Of a DNA stretch of 64,000 nt, positions 1-8,062 are shown one piece after another (the first letter of the stretch is position 1; each line of letters starts with the position of its first letter). The position numbers were made by a program, and so were the translations under genes. The DNA is from Dietzia massiliensis (GTDB lineage Bacteria > Actinomycetota > Actinomycetes > Mycobacteriales > Mycobacteriaceae), in NCBI RefSeq assembly GCF_018390595.1, contig NZ_JAHBAV010000005.1, positions 28,447 to 92,446 of the forward strand. The letters are read 5' to 3'. A model generated the notes under the pieces. That model did not search any database, was not told the origin of the DNA, and saw only the letters and a list, made by a program, of their open reading frames with translations.

Positions 1-1049
1 CCCTGCACTCGGACGCGGGGCTGACCCCAGCCGGGAGCAAGTACTGGCGCTCCGTGCTCAAGGGAGCGCTGACCGCGAGGCTCCTGTCGACGTCGGCCCT
101 CGCGTCCGACCCCGCGGGAGCGGAGGTGGCGATCGAGCGTCCCGTCGTCGTCACCGGGTTGCCCCGCACCGGCACCACGGCGCTGCACCGGCTCCTGGGC
201 GCGGACCCCGCCAACCAGGGGCTCGAGCTGTGGTTGACCGAGGTCCCGCAGCCACGGCCCCCGCGCGAGACGTGGGAGGACGACCCCGCCTACGTCGGCC
301 TGCGCGACCTGTACTCCGGATTCATGGCCGAGAACCCCGACTACGGCGGTGTGCACTACCTCTCCGCCGACGACCTCGAGGAGTGTTGGCAGCTGCTGCG
401 GCAGTCGCTGACCTCGGTGTCGTACGAATGCCTGGCGCGGCTCGACGGCTACTCGCAGTGGCTCGCCGGCGTCGACTGGGTGCCCGCGTACCGCCGGCAC
501 GAGCGCAATCTGCAGCTCATCGGGGGAGGCGATCCCGACCGGCGCTGGGTGCTCAAGAACCCCAGTCACCTGTTCGCGCTCGACGCGCTGCTCGAGGTGT
601 ACCCCGACGCGGTGGTGGTGCAGACGCACCGCGACCCGCGGAAGTCGATGGCGTCGATGTGCTCGCTCGCGCACCGGACGGCCGCCGACTGGTCCACGCG
701 CTTCACCCCGGAGTACATCGGCTCCTCGCAGCTGGACCTGTGGGCACGGGGGGTCGAGACGTTCGACGCCGCGCGTGCCCGCCATGAGGCGGACCCGGCG
801 TCGCGGGCGACGTTCGTCGACGTCGACCACCACGAGCTGCTGGACGATCCCGCCGGCGTGGTCGCGCGCGTGTACGCCGCGGCGGGCACGGAGCTGTCGG
901 ACGAGGTCCGCGCGGCCGTGGTCGCGGAGAACGAGCGCAGCCTCTCCGGGGACCGGGCGCCCGCGCACCGCTACACGCTCGCCGACTACGGCCTCAGCGA
1001 GGAGCGGATCGCCGAGCGCTTCGCCGGCTACCGCGGCCTCAACGCCTGA
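1..1049 (+). CDS. Sulfotransferase family protein (5' end outside window)
   Basis: Transfers a sulfuryl group from PAPS to an unknown acceptor, judged from family motifs. The reading frame is open back to the window edge: codons upstream of the GTG at 54 read LHSDAGLTPAGSKYWRSV, typical of the N-terminus of Sulfotransfer_3 proteins. The real start therefore lies upstream and position 54 is internal. The 5'-phosphosulfate loop GLPRTGTT is present, followed by a 3'-phosphate region (RWVLKNPSHLFALDALLEVY then THRDPRKSMASM). About 349 residues are visible. The stop is only 3 bp from the stop of the convergent cysQ-like gene. A homologue (Rv3529c) is linked to the M. tuberculosis sterol locus. The acceptor is unknown; a sterol is possible but unproven. 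Confidence 0.85.
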   Translation, partial: LHSDAGLTPAGSKYWRSVLKGALTARLLSTSALASDPAGAEVAIERPVVVTGLPRTGTTALHRLLGADPANQGLELWLTEVPQPRPPRETWEDDPAYVGLRDLYSGFMAENPDYGGVHYLSADDLEECWQLLRQSLTSVSYECLARLDGYSQWLAGVDWVPAYRRHERNLQLIGGGDPDRRWVLKNPSHLFALDALLEVYPDAVVVQTHRDPRKSMASMCSLAHRTAADWSTRFTPEYIGSSQLDLWARGVETFDAARARHEADPASRATFVDVDHHELLDDPAGVVARVYAAAGTELSDEVRAAVVAENERSLSGDRAPAHRYTLADYGLSEERIAERFAGYRGLNA

Positions 1050-1052
1050 CGC

Positions 1053-1874
1053 TCAGAGGTACTCGGCGACCGCCTCGATGACGCGGTCCGCGACCTCTCG
1101 GGTGCAGACGAGCAGATCGGGGTACTCGATCTGCTCGACGTTGTAGATCAGTCCGCTGCCGTCCAGGGCGCTGGCGTGCAGGCCGCGCTGCTGCACCACG
1201 CCGACGGTCGCGGCGGAGTCCCACTGGTGGTGACCGCTGGTGTGGATGTACGCGTCGCACTCGCCCTCGAGCACGGTGGCGGTCTTGCCGCCGCCGGACC
1301 CGAGGTGCACCAGGGACGCGCCGAGTTTCGCGGCGAGGTCCTCGGCGAACGCGGGCGGCTCGGCCTCTGAGACGGCGATGCGCAGACGGTCGTCCTCGCG
1401 GGGCGGCACGAGCGGCCCGGGCCGGGGGCCGCGGATGATCGACATCGGCTGGTACGTGGTGGCGCCCCGTCCGGTGAGGACCCTGCCGTAGGCGGGCATG
1501 GCGATCGCGCAGGCGGTGATCCCGCCGACGCCCTCGGGATCCTTCTCCCACAACGCCACGTGCACGGCCCAGTCGGGACGCCCCTCGGTCACGTAGGAGC
1601 GCACCCCGTCGAGGGGATCGATGAACCACACGCGGTCGGCCTCGAGCCGGGCGCGGGAGTCGGGGTCCCACTCGCCGAACACGAGGTCATCGGGCCGCGC
1701 GACCGCGAGGCGGTCGATGATGACGGACTGCGCCTCACCCTCGGCGAACGCACCGAGGTCCTCCGGCGCCACCTTCGAGACCCGCAGGTCGGTGAGCAGG
1801 CGGCCGGCCTGGGCAGCGAGGTCCTCGGCCGACCGCTGGTCGTTGGTCCGTCCGTGCGCGGGGAAGGGGCTCAT
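1053..1874 (-). CDS. cysQ: 3'(2'),5'-bisphosphate nucleotidase CysQ-like
   Basis: Inositol-monophosphatase-fold, Mg-dependent phosphatase of 273 residues, the usual CysQ length. It would hydrolyse PAP, the by-product of sulfotransferases, to AMP. Visible motifs are the acidic GEWDPD region (about residues 67-72), the metal site FIDPLDG (84-90), and the C-terminal WDSAATVGVV that replaces the usual WDxAAxxxI. The residue after DPLDG is Val rather than the common Thr, a small departure. The start is the ATG at 1874. The gene is convergent with the sulfotransferase. That pairing supports PAP over inositol phosphate or fructose bisphosphate as substrate, but sequence alone cannot exclude HisN or IMPase activity. 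Confidence 0.8.
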   Translation of the reverse strand: MSPFPAHGRTNDQRSAEDLAAQAGRLLTDLRVSKVAPEDLGAFAEGEAQSVIIDRLAVARPDDLVFGEWDPDSRARLEADRVWFIDPLDGVRSYVTEGRPDWAVHVALWEKDPEGVGGITACAIAMPAYGRVLTGRGATTYQPMSIIRGPRPGPLVPPREDDRLRIAVSEAEPPAFAEDLAAKLGASLVHLGSGGGKTATVLEGECDAYIHTSGHHQWDSAATVGVVQQRGLHASALDGSGLIYNVEQIEYPDLLVCTREVADRVIEAVAEYL

Positions 1875-1897
1875 GCGGCTGATTCTAGTGGCCCCGG

Positions 1898-3064
1898 CTA
1901 CAGGCCCGCCGCGACCTCCAGGGCGGCGAGGAGTTCGTGCGGTTGACCGAGCAGTTGAGCGGTCCCGTGTGCCCGCTTGAAGTACAGGTGGGCGTCGTAC
2001 TCCCAGGTGATGCCGACGCCACCGTGGAGCTGGATCGACTCACCGGAGATCCACTGCAGTGCCTCCGAGCAGTAGACCTTGGCGGCGGCTGCCTCGATCT
2101 CCGCGGCGTAGGCGGCCTCATCGGCCTCGGGCCCGTCCCCGAGGGACTGGGCCTCTGCCACCAGTGCGGCGGCGGAGTAGGACAGCGACCTGGCGGTCTC
2201 GACCTTGACGTACATGTCGGCCATCCGGTGCTTGAGCGCCTGGAACGAGCCGATGACCCGGCCGAACTGCTTGCGCTCCTGCGTGTACTGCACGGTCGCG
2301 TCCAGCACGGCGCGCGCGGCGCCGACCTGCTCGGCGGAGATCGCCGCCCACGCCGCCGCGCGCAGGCGCGACAGGAAGCTCGGCCGGGTGGTGATCGCGG
2401 TGGCGGTGGCGCCGTCGAACTTCACTCGGGACAGAGTGCGGGTGGGGTCCATGACGGGCACGCGGGTGACGGTGACCCCGTCGGCGTCGGCGGGGACCTC
2501 GAAGAGCCCGATGGTGTCGCCGGCGACGGCCACGACCAGCAGCGTCGCGGCGGTGTCGGCGCCGAGCACGTGGTGGGCGGTGCCGGACAGCGTCGCACTC
2601 GACACGTCGGGGCCTCCGTCCGCGCGGACGCCCGGGGTCGCCCAGCCGGCTCGGTCGGCCCAGCACAGGGCGGCGAGCTCGCCGGCGGCGATGCCGGGCA
2701 GCAAGCGCGCGCACGCGGCGTCGTCGCCGGAGGCCAGCACGGCCTGGGCGGCGAGGACGGCGGAACCGAGCATCGGCGACGGCGTGAGGCGGCGGCCCAG
2801 CTCCTCGCACACCAGGTGCGTCTCGACCCAGGTCGCACCGGCCCCGTCGTAGTCCTCGGGCACGGACAGGGCGGCGGCACCGATCTGGTCGACCAGCGTC
2901 GTCCAGAGGGCGGGGTCGTACCCGTCGGCGGAGACGAACGCCGCGCGGACCGCCGCGGAGTCGGACTTCTTCTCGAGCAGCGCGGCCACCGACTGCCGCA
3001 GCGCGGCCTGTTCCTCGGTATCGACGCCGGGGGAGGCGGTCGCCGGGGTGGCGGGCGCGGTCAT
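1898..3064 (-). CDS. fadE33: Acyl-CoA dehydrogenase, FadE33-like
   Basis: Flavoprotein of 388 residues, last gene of the four-gene KstR2-type operon reading leftward from 6182. It shows the ACAD FAD-binding signatures QERKQFGRVIGSFQALKHR and QLHGGVGITWEYDAH. Its ATG at 3064 overlaps the stop of the preceding dehydrogenase by four bases (ATGA), so translation is probably coupled and the longer in-frame extension is not real. The operon order enoyl-CoA hydratase, then three ACADs, matches fadE31-fadE32-fadE33 next to fadD3 in mycobacteria. These ACADs often form heteromers in which only one partner is fully catalytic. The exact substrate in HIP or MOODA-CoA breakdown is inferred. Confidence 0.82.
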   Translation of the reverse strand: MTAPATPATASPGVDTEEQAALRQSVAALLEKKSDSAAVRAAFVSADGYDPALWTTLVDQIGAAALSVPEDYDGAGATWVETHLVCEELGRRLTPSPMLGSAVLAAQAVLASGDDAACARLLPGIAAGELAALCWADRAGWATPGVRADGGPDVSSATLSGTAHHVLGADTAATLLVVAVAGDTIGLFEVPADADGVTVTRVPVMDPTRTLSRVKFDGATATAITTRPSFLSRLRAAAWAAISAEQVGAARAVLDATVQYTQERKQFGRVIGSFQALKHRMADMYVKVETARSLSYSAAALVAEAQSLGDGPEADEAAYAAEIEAAAAKVYCSEALQWISGESIQLHGGVGITWEYDAHLYFKRAHGTAQLLGQPHELLAALEVAAGL

Positions 3065-4059
3065 CGGGCGGTCCCCGCGCTCAGCGAGTCCAGGACCCGG
3101 CCGCGGTGGTAGCTCTGCGTGCCCCACGCGGTCTGCAGTGCGCGGGTCTTGGTCAGCCACAGGCCGAGGTCGTGCTCGAGCGTGTAGCCGATCGCGCCGT
3201 GCACCTGCAGGGCGGTGCGGGCGGACAGGTAGGCGGCGTCGGCCACGGCCACGCGGGCGGCGGAGACGTCGCGGACCGCGGCGTCGGGGTCGCCGGGGTT
3301 CTCGGCGATCGCCAGGGCTCCGGCCCACAGCAGCGGGCGGGCCATCTCCAGCGCGATCGCGACCTCGGCGAGCTGGTGCTTGAGCGCCTGGTACTCGCCG
3401 ATGAGCTTGCCGTACTGCTTACGCTGCTTGGCGTAGTCGACGCTCATCGTGAGCATGGCCTGGCCGAGCCCCTGGAGCTGGGCCGCGGTGCCGAGGGCCC
3501 CGTGGTTGACAAGGTCCGTGGTGCTCACCGCGGCCGCGCGGGCCCCGGCGGTCGGCGTGGCCACCGTGCGGGCCCGGTCGACCGAGCGACGGGTCTCGCC
3601 GGCCTCGGCGGTGAACACCTCGTCGTCGGACACCGCCCACAGGTACTGCGCGACGTGGGGGTCCGGCGCGAACGGCGACACCCCGGGCGCGGCGACGGAG
3701 GCCAGCGCGCCGCCGGCGATCTCGCCGGCCACGTCCCCGGCGTCGGAGTCGCGACCGAGCGCGGCGGCGACGCGCGGCGCGACCATGACGGTCTCCACGA
3801 CGGGGCCCGGCACCGCGTAACGGCCCAGGACCTCGAGCGCGGCGACGGCCTCCACCGCGGTGGCCCCGGCACCGCCGGCGGCCTCGTCGACGAGCAGGGC
3901 GGCGGCGCCCGTCTCGGCGACGCGTCCCCACACGGCGGTGCCGGCGGCGGTGTCGCCGTCAGCCCAGGCGCGGATCACCGCGGGCATGTCGGACTTGGCC
4001 AGCAGAGAGTCGATGCTGCCGGCGAAGTCGATGATCTCGGGATCGAGTGCGAACTGCAT
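3061..4059 (-). CDS. fadE32: Acyl-CoA dehydrogenase, FadE32-like (short subunit)
   Basis: ACAD-fold protein of 332 residues, shorter than canonical ACADs (about 380), like the 319-residue FadE32. It carries KQRKQYGKLIGEYQALKHQ (FAD pyrophosphate Arg region) and QVHGAIGYTLEHDLGLWLTK. The N-terminal helical domain is short and the central beta domain is compact. The start is the ATG at 4059, 19 bp after the upstream stop. Its size and its pairing with the 388-residue neighbour suggest a subunit of a heteromeric dehydrogenase acting on a large ring-derived CoA ester. Assignment rests on size, order and the operator upstream of the operon. Confidence 0.82.
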   Translation of the reverse strand: MQFALDPEIIDFAGSIDSLLAKSDMPAVIRAWADGDTAAGTAVWGRVAETGAAALLVDEAAGGAGATAVEAVAALEVLGRYAVPGPVVETVMVAPRVAAALGRDSDAGDVAGEIAGGALASVAAPGVSPFAPDPHVAQYLWAVSDDEVFTAEAGETRRSVDRARTVATPTAGARAAAVSTTDLVNHGALGTAAQLQGLGQAMLTMSVDYAKQRKQYGKLIGEYQALKHQLAEVAIALEMARPLLWAGALAIAENPGDPDAAVRDVSAARVAVADAAYLSARTALQVHGAIGYTLEHDLGLWLTKTRALQTAWGTQSYHRGRVLDSLSAGTAR

Positions 4060-4078
4060 GATGTGTGAAACCGCCTTC

Positions 4079-5248
4079 TCAGCCGCGCGGGAGGCCGAGG
4101 AGTCGCTCGGCGATGATGTTCTTCTGGACCTCGTTGGTGCCCGCGTAGATGGGGCCGGCGAGGGCGAACAGGTAGCCGTCCATCCACTGTTCGCCGGCGA
4201 GCTCGCCGGTCGTGTCCAGGACGTCGAGGGCGGTCTCGTGGGTCGCGATGTCCCAGTCCGACCAGAAGACCTTGTTGATCGAGGACTCGAAGCCGAGGTT
4301 GGCGCCGCCCGTGAGCTTGGTGACCGTGTTCCACGTGCTCAGCTCGTACGCGCGGGAGCCGATCCACGCGTCCACCACGCGGTCGGCCAGCGCGCCGCGG
4401 GTGCGGTCGTCGAGCTCGGCCTCGGCGGTGCCCCACAGGTCGAGCAGCCGGTCGGTCGTGGCGAGGAACCGTCCGGGGGAGCGCAGCGACAGGCCGCGCT
4501 CGTTGTTGGCGGTGGACATGGCCACCTTCCAGCCCTGATTGACCTCGCCGATCACGCCGGACTCGGCGGGGTTCGCCGGGTCGTCGGGCACGAAGACGTC
4601 CTCGAGGAACAGTTCGGCGAAGCCGGGCAGCCCGTCGAGCTGGTCGATCGGGCGGACGGTGACCCCCTCGGCCCGCAGGTCGAACATGAAGTAGGTCAGG
4701 CCCTTGTGGCGGGGCTCGTCCGGGTCCGTGCGGAACAGGCCGAAGCCCTTGTCGGCGCACGACGCGCGGGTGGACCACACCTTCTGCCCGTTGAGGACCC
4801 AGCCGCCCTCGACGCGCCTGGCGGTCGAGCGCAGTGAGGCCAGGTCGGAGCCGGCCTCGGGCTCGGACCAGGCCTGCGCCCAGATGTCGTCTGCCCGGGC
4901 CATGCGCGGCATGATGTGGGCCAGCTGCTCGGGGGAGGCGTGGTCGAACAGGGTCGGGGCCAGCAGGAAGATGCCGTTCTGGCTCACCCGCAGCGGCGCG
5001 CCGGCGCGGAAGTACTCCTCCTCGAAGACCACCCAGTTGACCAGCCCGCAGTCGCGGCCGCCGAACTCCTCGGGCCACGACACGACCGACATGCGGGCGT
5101 CTGCCATCGTCGCCTCCCACCGGCGGTGGGCCTCGAAGCCCTCGCGGGTGTCCATGTGGGGCAGCGGCTCGGTGGGCACGTTGGCCTCGAGCCACTGCCG
5201 CACCTCGAGCCGGAACTCGCGGGTCGATGCGTCCAAATCCAGATCCAC
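4079..5248 (-). CDS. fadE31: Acyl-CoA dehydrogenase, FadE31-like
   Basis: ACAD of 389 residues with WSEPEAGSDLASLRSTA, the binding motif shared by bacterial FadE enzymes, and the C-terminal IYAGTNEVQKNIIAERLLG. In medium-chain ACADs the catalytic Glu sits in YEGT near the C-terminus. Here that position is Ala, so any base must lie elsewhere, as in isovaleryl-type ACADs, or on a partner. I chose the GTG at 5248 because AAGAAGGA lies about 9 bases upstream and it begins just after the upstream stop at 5253. An in-frame extension to 5434 would run deep into the neighbouring gene. Role in HIP catabolism is inferred from order and operator. Confidence 0.83.
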   Translation of the reverse strand: MDLDLDASTREFRLEVRQWLEANVPTEPLPHMDTREGFEAHRRWEATMADARMSVVSWPEEFGGRDCGLVNWVVFEEEYFRAGAPLRVSQNGIFLLAPTLFDHASPEQLAHIMPRMARADDIWAQAWSEPEAGSDLASLRSTARRVEGGWVLNGQKVWSTRASCADKGFGLFRTDPDEPRHKGLTYFMFDLRAEGVTVRPIDQLDGLPGFAELFLEDVFVPDDPANPAESGVIGEVNQGWKVAMSTANNERGLSLRSPGRFLATTDRLLDLWGTAEAELDDRTRGALADRVVDAWIGSRAYELSTWNTVTKLTGGANLGFESSINKVFWSDWDIATHETALDVLDTTGELAGEQWMDGYLFALAGPIYAGTNEVQKNIIAERLLGLPRG

Positions 5249-5252
5249 GGCG

Positions 5253-6182
5253 TCAGTCCTTCTTCTCGCCGGTCGAGCCGGTGTTCGCGCTGTCGCGCAT
5301 GGAGCGGGCGTCCATCCCGCCGAGGGAGGCGGAGAACGAGTCGGTGTCGTCCGGTTCGGCGTTGGCGGAGTGGGCGAACATGTGCCAGCCGAACGCCGTG
5401 TCCAGCGAGGTCTGCAGTCCCATCTGGTCCTCATTGGAGTTGATGACCTTCTTGGCCAGCGTCAGCCCGAACGCGGGCATGCCCTTGATCTCGCCGGCGA
5501 TCTCGTCGACCTTCGCCTGGAGCTCGTCGCGCGGCACGACGTGGTTGAGCATGCCCCACTCGAGCGCCTCGGCCGCGCCGAACCTGCGACCGGTGTAGAG
5601 GATCTCTTTCGCGCGGCGGGGGCCGAGCACGAAGGCGTGCGCGAAGTACTCCACGCCGGGGATGCCCATCTTGACCACGGGGTCGGAGAAAAACGCGTCG
5701 TCGGCGGCCACGATGAAGTCGCAGACCCATGCGAGCATGAGCCCGCCGGCGATGCAGGCGCCGTGCACCTGGGCGATCATCGGCTTGGGGATCTCCCGCC
5801 AGCGGCGGCACATCTGGACGTAGACCTCGGTCTCGCGCGCGAGTCGCCGGTCGCCGCCGCCGCGGGTGGTGTGGTCCCACCAGAGCGCCGCACGGTTGGG
5901 GTACTGGACGTGGTGGTCGCGCTCGGGCGTGCCGATGTCGTGGCCCGCCGAGAAGTGCTTGCCGTTGGCCCGGAGGACGATCACATTCACCGCGTCGTCC
6001 TCGACGGCTTTGATGAAAGCGTTGTCCAGCGAGTACGTCATCACCGAGTTCTGCGCGTTGCGGAAGTCCGGTCGGTTGAGGGTGACGTACGCGGTGCCGT
6101 CGGTGACCTCGTAGGCGACGGGCTGGGTGTCCGGCCCGAGGTCGTCGACCCCGAGGACCGGGGGGATCGGTGCATCGGTCAT
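5253..6182 (-). CDS. Enoyl-CoA hydratase/isomerase family protein, first gene of KstR2-type operon
   Basis: Crotonase-fold protein of 309 residues, longer than EchA20 because of an insertion around HHVQYPNRAALWWDHTT and a C-terminal tail. The oxyanion-hole segments FSAGHDIG and HGACIAGGLMLAW are present. The two glutamates of classical hydratases are not obvious: GGLMLAW has Leu where GGxxE would give Glu. It may therefore be an isomerase, hydrolase or divergent hydratase. The start is the ATG at 6182 with AAGGAG just upstream and the operator at 6204-6217. I recall no equivalent gene in the M. tuberculosis KstR2 operon, so it is a candidate for an unassigned HIP-CoA step. Confidence 0.85.
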   Translation of the reverse strand: MTDAPIPPVLGVDDLGPDTQPVAYEVTDGTAYVTLNRPDFRNAQNSVMTYSLDNAFIKAVEDDAVNVIVLRANGKHFSAGHDIGTPERDHHVQYPNRAALWWDHTTRGGGDRRLARETEVYVQMCRRWREIPKPMIAQVHGACIAGGLMLAWVCDFIVAADDAFFSDPVVKMGIPGVEYFAHAFVLGPRRAKEILYTGRRFGAAEALEWGMLNHVVPRDELQAKVDEIAGEIKGMPAFGLTLAKKVINSNEDQMGLQTSLDTAFGWHMFAHSANAEPDDTDSFSASLGGMDARSMRDSANTGSTGEKKD

Positions 6183-6203
6183 GAGCTGGGGTTCTCCTTA
6201 CCT

Positions 6204-6217
6204 AGCAAGTGCTTGGT
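6204..6217. promoter_or_regulatory. KstR2-type operator
   Basis: AGCAAGTGCTTGGT fits the published KstR2 consensus AnCAAGnnCTTGnT exactly. It lies 22 bp upstream of the crotonase gene reading left. A TAGGTA hexamer on the minus strand overlaps its edge and could be the -10 element. The surrounding 20-mer CCTAGCAAGTGCTTGGTTGG recurs exactly upstream of kstR2. Confidence 0.88.
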
Positions 6218-6439
6218 TGGGAGTCTACATCGAACCCTGTCGACCACCACTGCGGTCCGGCGGCATTCGCCAACTTTGCGGCCGTAGCATCAACCACAGG
6301 AGGCGACAAGAGTTTGACGCATGTTATGAGGAAAATCATAGATTCGTACGACAGACGACCCGGTGTGACGGGCCTAGCGTTCGAGGTGGACGACCCGTTC
6401 GGGCGACTTCGAGAAGACGTCCTAGGAAGGACAAAGCCC

Positions 6440-7231
6440 ATGCGTACCACTCTCTTTCGGGTAGCAAGCGCTGCCGCACTCGCCACCCTCACCCTCACCA
6501 GCGTCACCGCCACCGCGGCGGCACAATCCGGCGCCCGCGATCTCATGTTCGCCATCGACACCACGGGGTCGATGGCCCCCTACATCGAGCAGACCAAGAT
6601 CGCGGTCGACGATCTCGCGACCGATCTGGCGTCGGAGTCGGCCGGCACCCGGGTCGGGTTGGTCGAGTACCGCGACGCGGGCGATCCGTTCCAGGCTCGG
6701 ACCGTCACCGATCTGACGACGAACCTGCCCACGTTCCGCGGGGGCCTCGACGGATTGGGTGTCGACGGCGGTGGGGACTGGCCGGAGTCGGTCTACTCCG
6801 GGATCGCCCTGTCGTTGTGCCAGGCCTGGAACTCGTCCTCGGTCAAGGCGATCATCGCGGTCGGGGACGCTCCCGCCAAGGACCCGGAGCCGGTCACCGA
6901 CTTGACTGCGGATCGCATCATCGCACTGGCCAACGGGACCGCGACCGACAATCCGTACTGCGCCCCGGCCGCAGTCGCGGCCGCCGCGGTCAGTCCGATG
7001 GCCACCGGCAACAGGGTCCCGATCTTCGTCGTCTCGGCGGACGGGGAACTCACCGCGCAGTTCGCGAGGATCGCCGAGGAGACCGGCGGAGCGACGGTCC
7101 CGGTCGAGGACATCGAGGACATCGCGGAGGCGATCAAGGACACCGTCGATGTGATCGACGAGGGCGACGGTGGCCTGTTCGGTTCACTCGAGGGCTCGCT
7201 GGAGAATCTGTTTGGCAGCGCGGGCAACTGA
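6440..7231 (+). CDS. Secreted von Willebrand factor A domain protein
   Basis: Protein of 263 residues with an N-terminal signal peptide (hydrophobic stretch, about residues 5-28, AAAQS cleavage-like site) and one VWA domain. The metal-ion-dependent adhesion site reads DTTGS (D40, T42, S44), the DxTxS variant of DxSxS, with GDAP later as a further ligand region. I chose the ATG at 6440 because AGGAAGG precedes it by nine bases; the open frame upstream crosses the promoter region. The acidic C-terminus (EGDGGLFGSLEG) follows the domain. It is divergent from the KstR2-type operon but has no clear role in steroid metabolism. Binding partner unknown. Confidence 0.8.
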   Translation: MRTTLFRVASAAALATLTLTSVTATAAAQSGARDLMFAIDTTGSMAPYIEQTKIAVDDLATDLASESAGTRVGLVEYRDAGDPFQARTVTDLTTNLPTFRGGLDGLGVDGGGDWPESVYSGIALSLCQAWNSSSVKAIIAVGDAPAKDPEPVTDLTADRIIALANGTATDNPYCAPAAVAAAAVSPMATGNRVPIFVVSADGELTAQFARIAEETGGATVPVEDIEDIAEAIKDTVDVIDEGDGGLFGSLEGSLENLFGSAGN

Positions 7232-7250
7232 GTAGTTGCCGGCCCGGGGC

Positions 7251-7282
7251 GGCGGCTGCGGGGATCAGACCCCGTAGCCGCC
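7251..7282. terminator. Hairpin between convergent genes
   Basis: GGCGGCTGCGGGG pairs with CCCCGTAGCCGCC across a six-base loop with one G-T wobble. It spans the last codons of the SDR gene and the 3' side of the VWA gene. There is no T-tract, as is common in high-GC actinobacteria. Confidence 0.5.
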
Positions 7283-8062
7283 GTCCACGTCGAGCTTCTG
7301 GCCCGAGATGAACCCGGCGCGGTCCGACGCCACGAACGCCACGGCCTCGGCGATGTCGGCGGCCGTGCCGAAGCGTCGCAGGGGGATGTTGCCGCGCGTG
7401 ACCTCGAGCGCCCGCTCGTCGAGGTCGCCGGAGGCGATGAGCCGGGAGGCCATGCCGTCGGTGAGCATCCCCGGGCCCACGCAGTTCACCCGCACGCCGA
7501 AGCGCCCCTCCTCGGCCGCCAGGCCCCGGACGAGCTGCTCGACCGCGCCCTTGGGGGCGGCGGACAGTCCGTCGCGCACCGGATAGCGGGTGGTGGCCGC
7601 AGTGGTGACGACGACGACGTTGCCCGCCACCGCACGCAGGTGCTCCAGCGCGGGGCGCACGATCGCGAAGAACCCGACCGCGTCGTCCTCGAGCTGTCGA
7701 CGGAACTCGGACGGTGCGATCCGGGACAGGTGCACCATGGGCACGTGCGGACCGGCGCAGTGGGCCAGCACGCGGATTCCGCCGTGTCGGGAGGCGATCC
7801 CGTCGATCACCGAGGCCACCTCGTCGTCGTTCCCGTCGGCGCCGTCCCGCCCCGGGGTGAGGCGGACGCACTCGACGGTCCGGGATCCCTCCGCGGTCAG
7901 GTCGTGCGCGAGGTCGACGGGCTCGGTCGACCGGTACCCCAGCACCACCGGCGCATCGGGGAACTCGGCGGACAGGCGGCGTGCGACCGCCGCCCCGATC
8001 CCGCCGGACGCGCCCGTGACCACCACTGCGCCCGCTCCGCCGGGTCCGCCCGGCGCGGTCAT
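7265..8062 (-). CDS. Short-chain dehydrogenase/reductase-like protein with degenerate active site
   Basis: Rossmann-fold SDR of 265 residues with a proper cofactor loop (VVVTGASGGIGAA) and the AHCAG segment in place of NNAG. The catalytic Tyr-x3-Lys is not recognisable: the region that should read YSASKGAVEQL reads LSAAPKGAVEQL, so Tyr is missing and spacing is shifted. The nearest Tyr is ten residues before the Lys. The ATG at 8062 overlaps the fadD3 stop by four bases, so it is co-transcribed under the KstR2-type operator at 9683. The substrate is not known. It could be a non-catalytic subunit or use an alternative proton donor. Confidence 0.8.
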   Translation of the reverse strand: MTAPGGPGGAGAVVVTGASGGIGAAVARRLSAEFPDAPVVLGYRSTEPVDLAHDLTAEGSRTVECVRLTPGRDGADGNDDEVASVIDGIASRHGGIRVLAHCAGPHVPMVHLSRIAPSEFRRQLEDDAVGFFAIVRPALEHLRAVAGNVVVVTTAATTRYPVRDGLSAAPKGAVEQLVRGLAAEEGRFGVRVNCVGPGMLTDGMASRLIASGDLDERALEVTRGNIPLRRFGTAADIAEAVAFVASDRAGFISGQKLDVDGGYGV

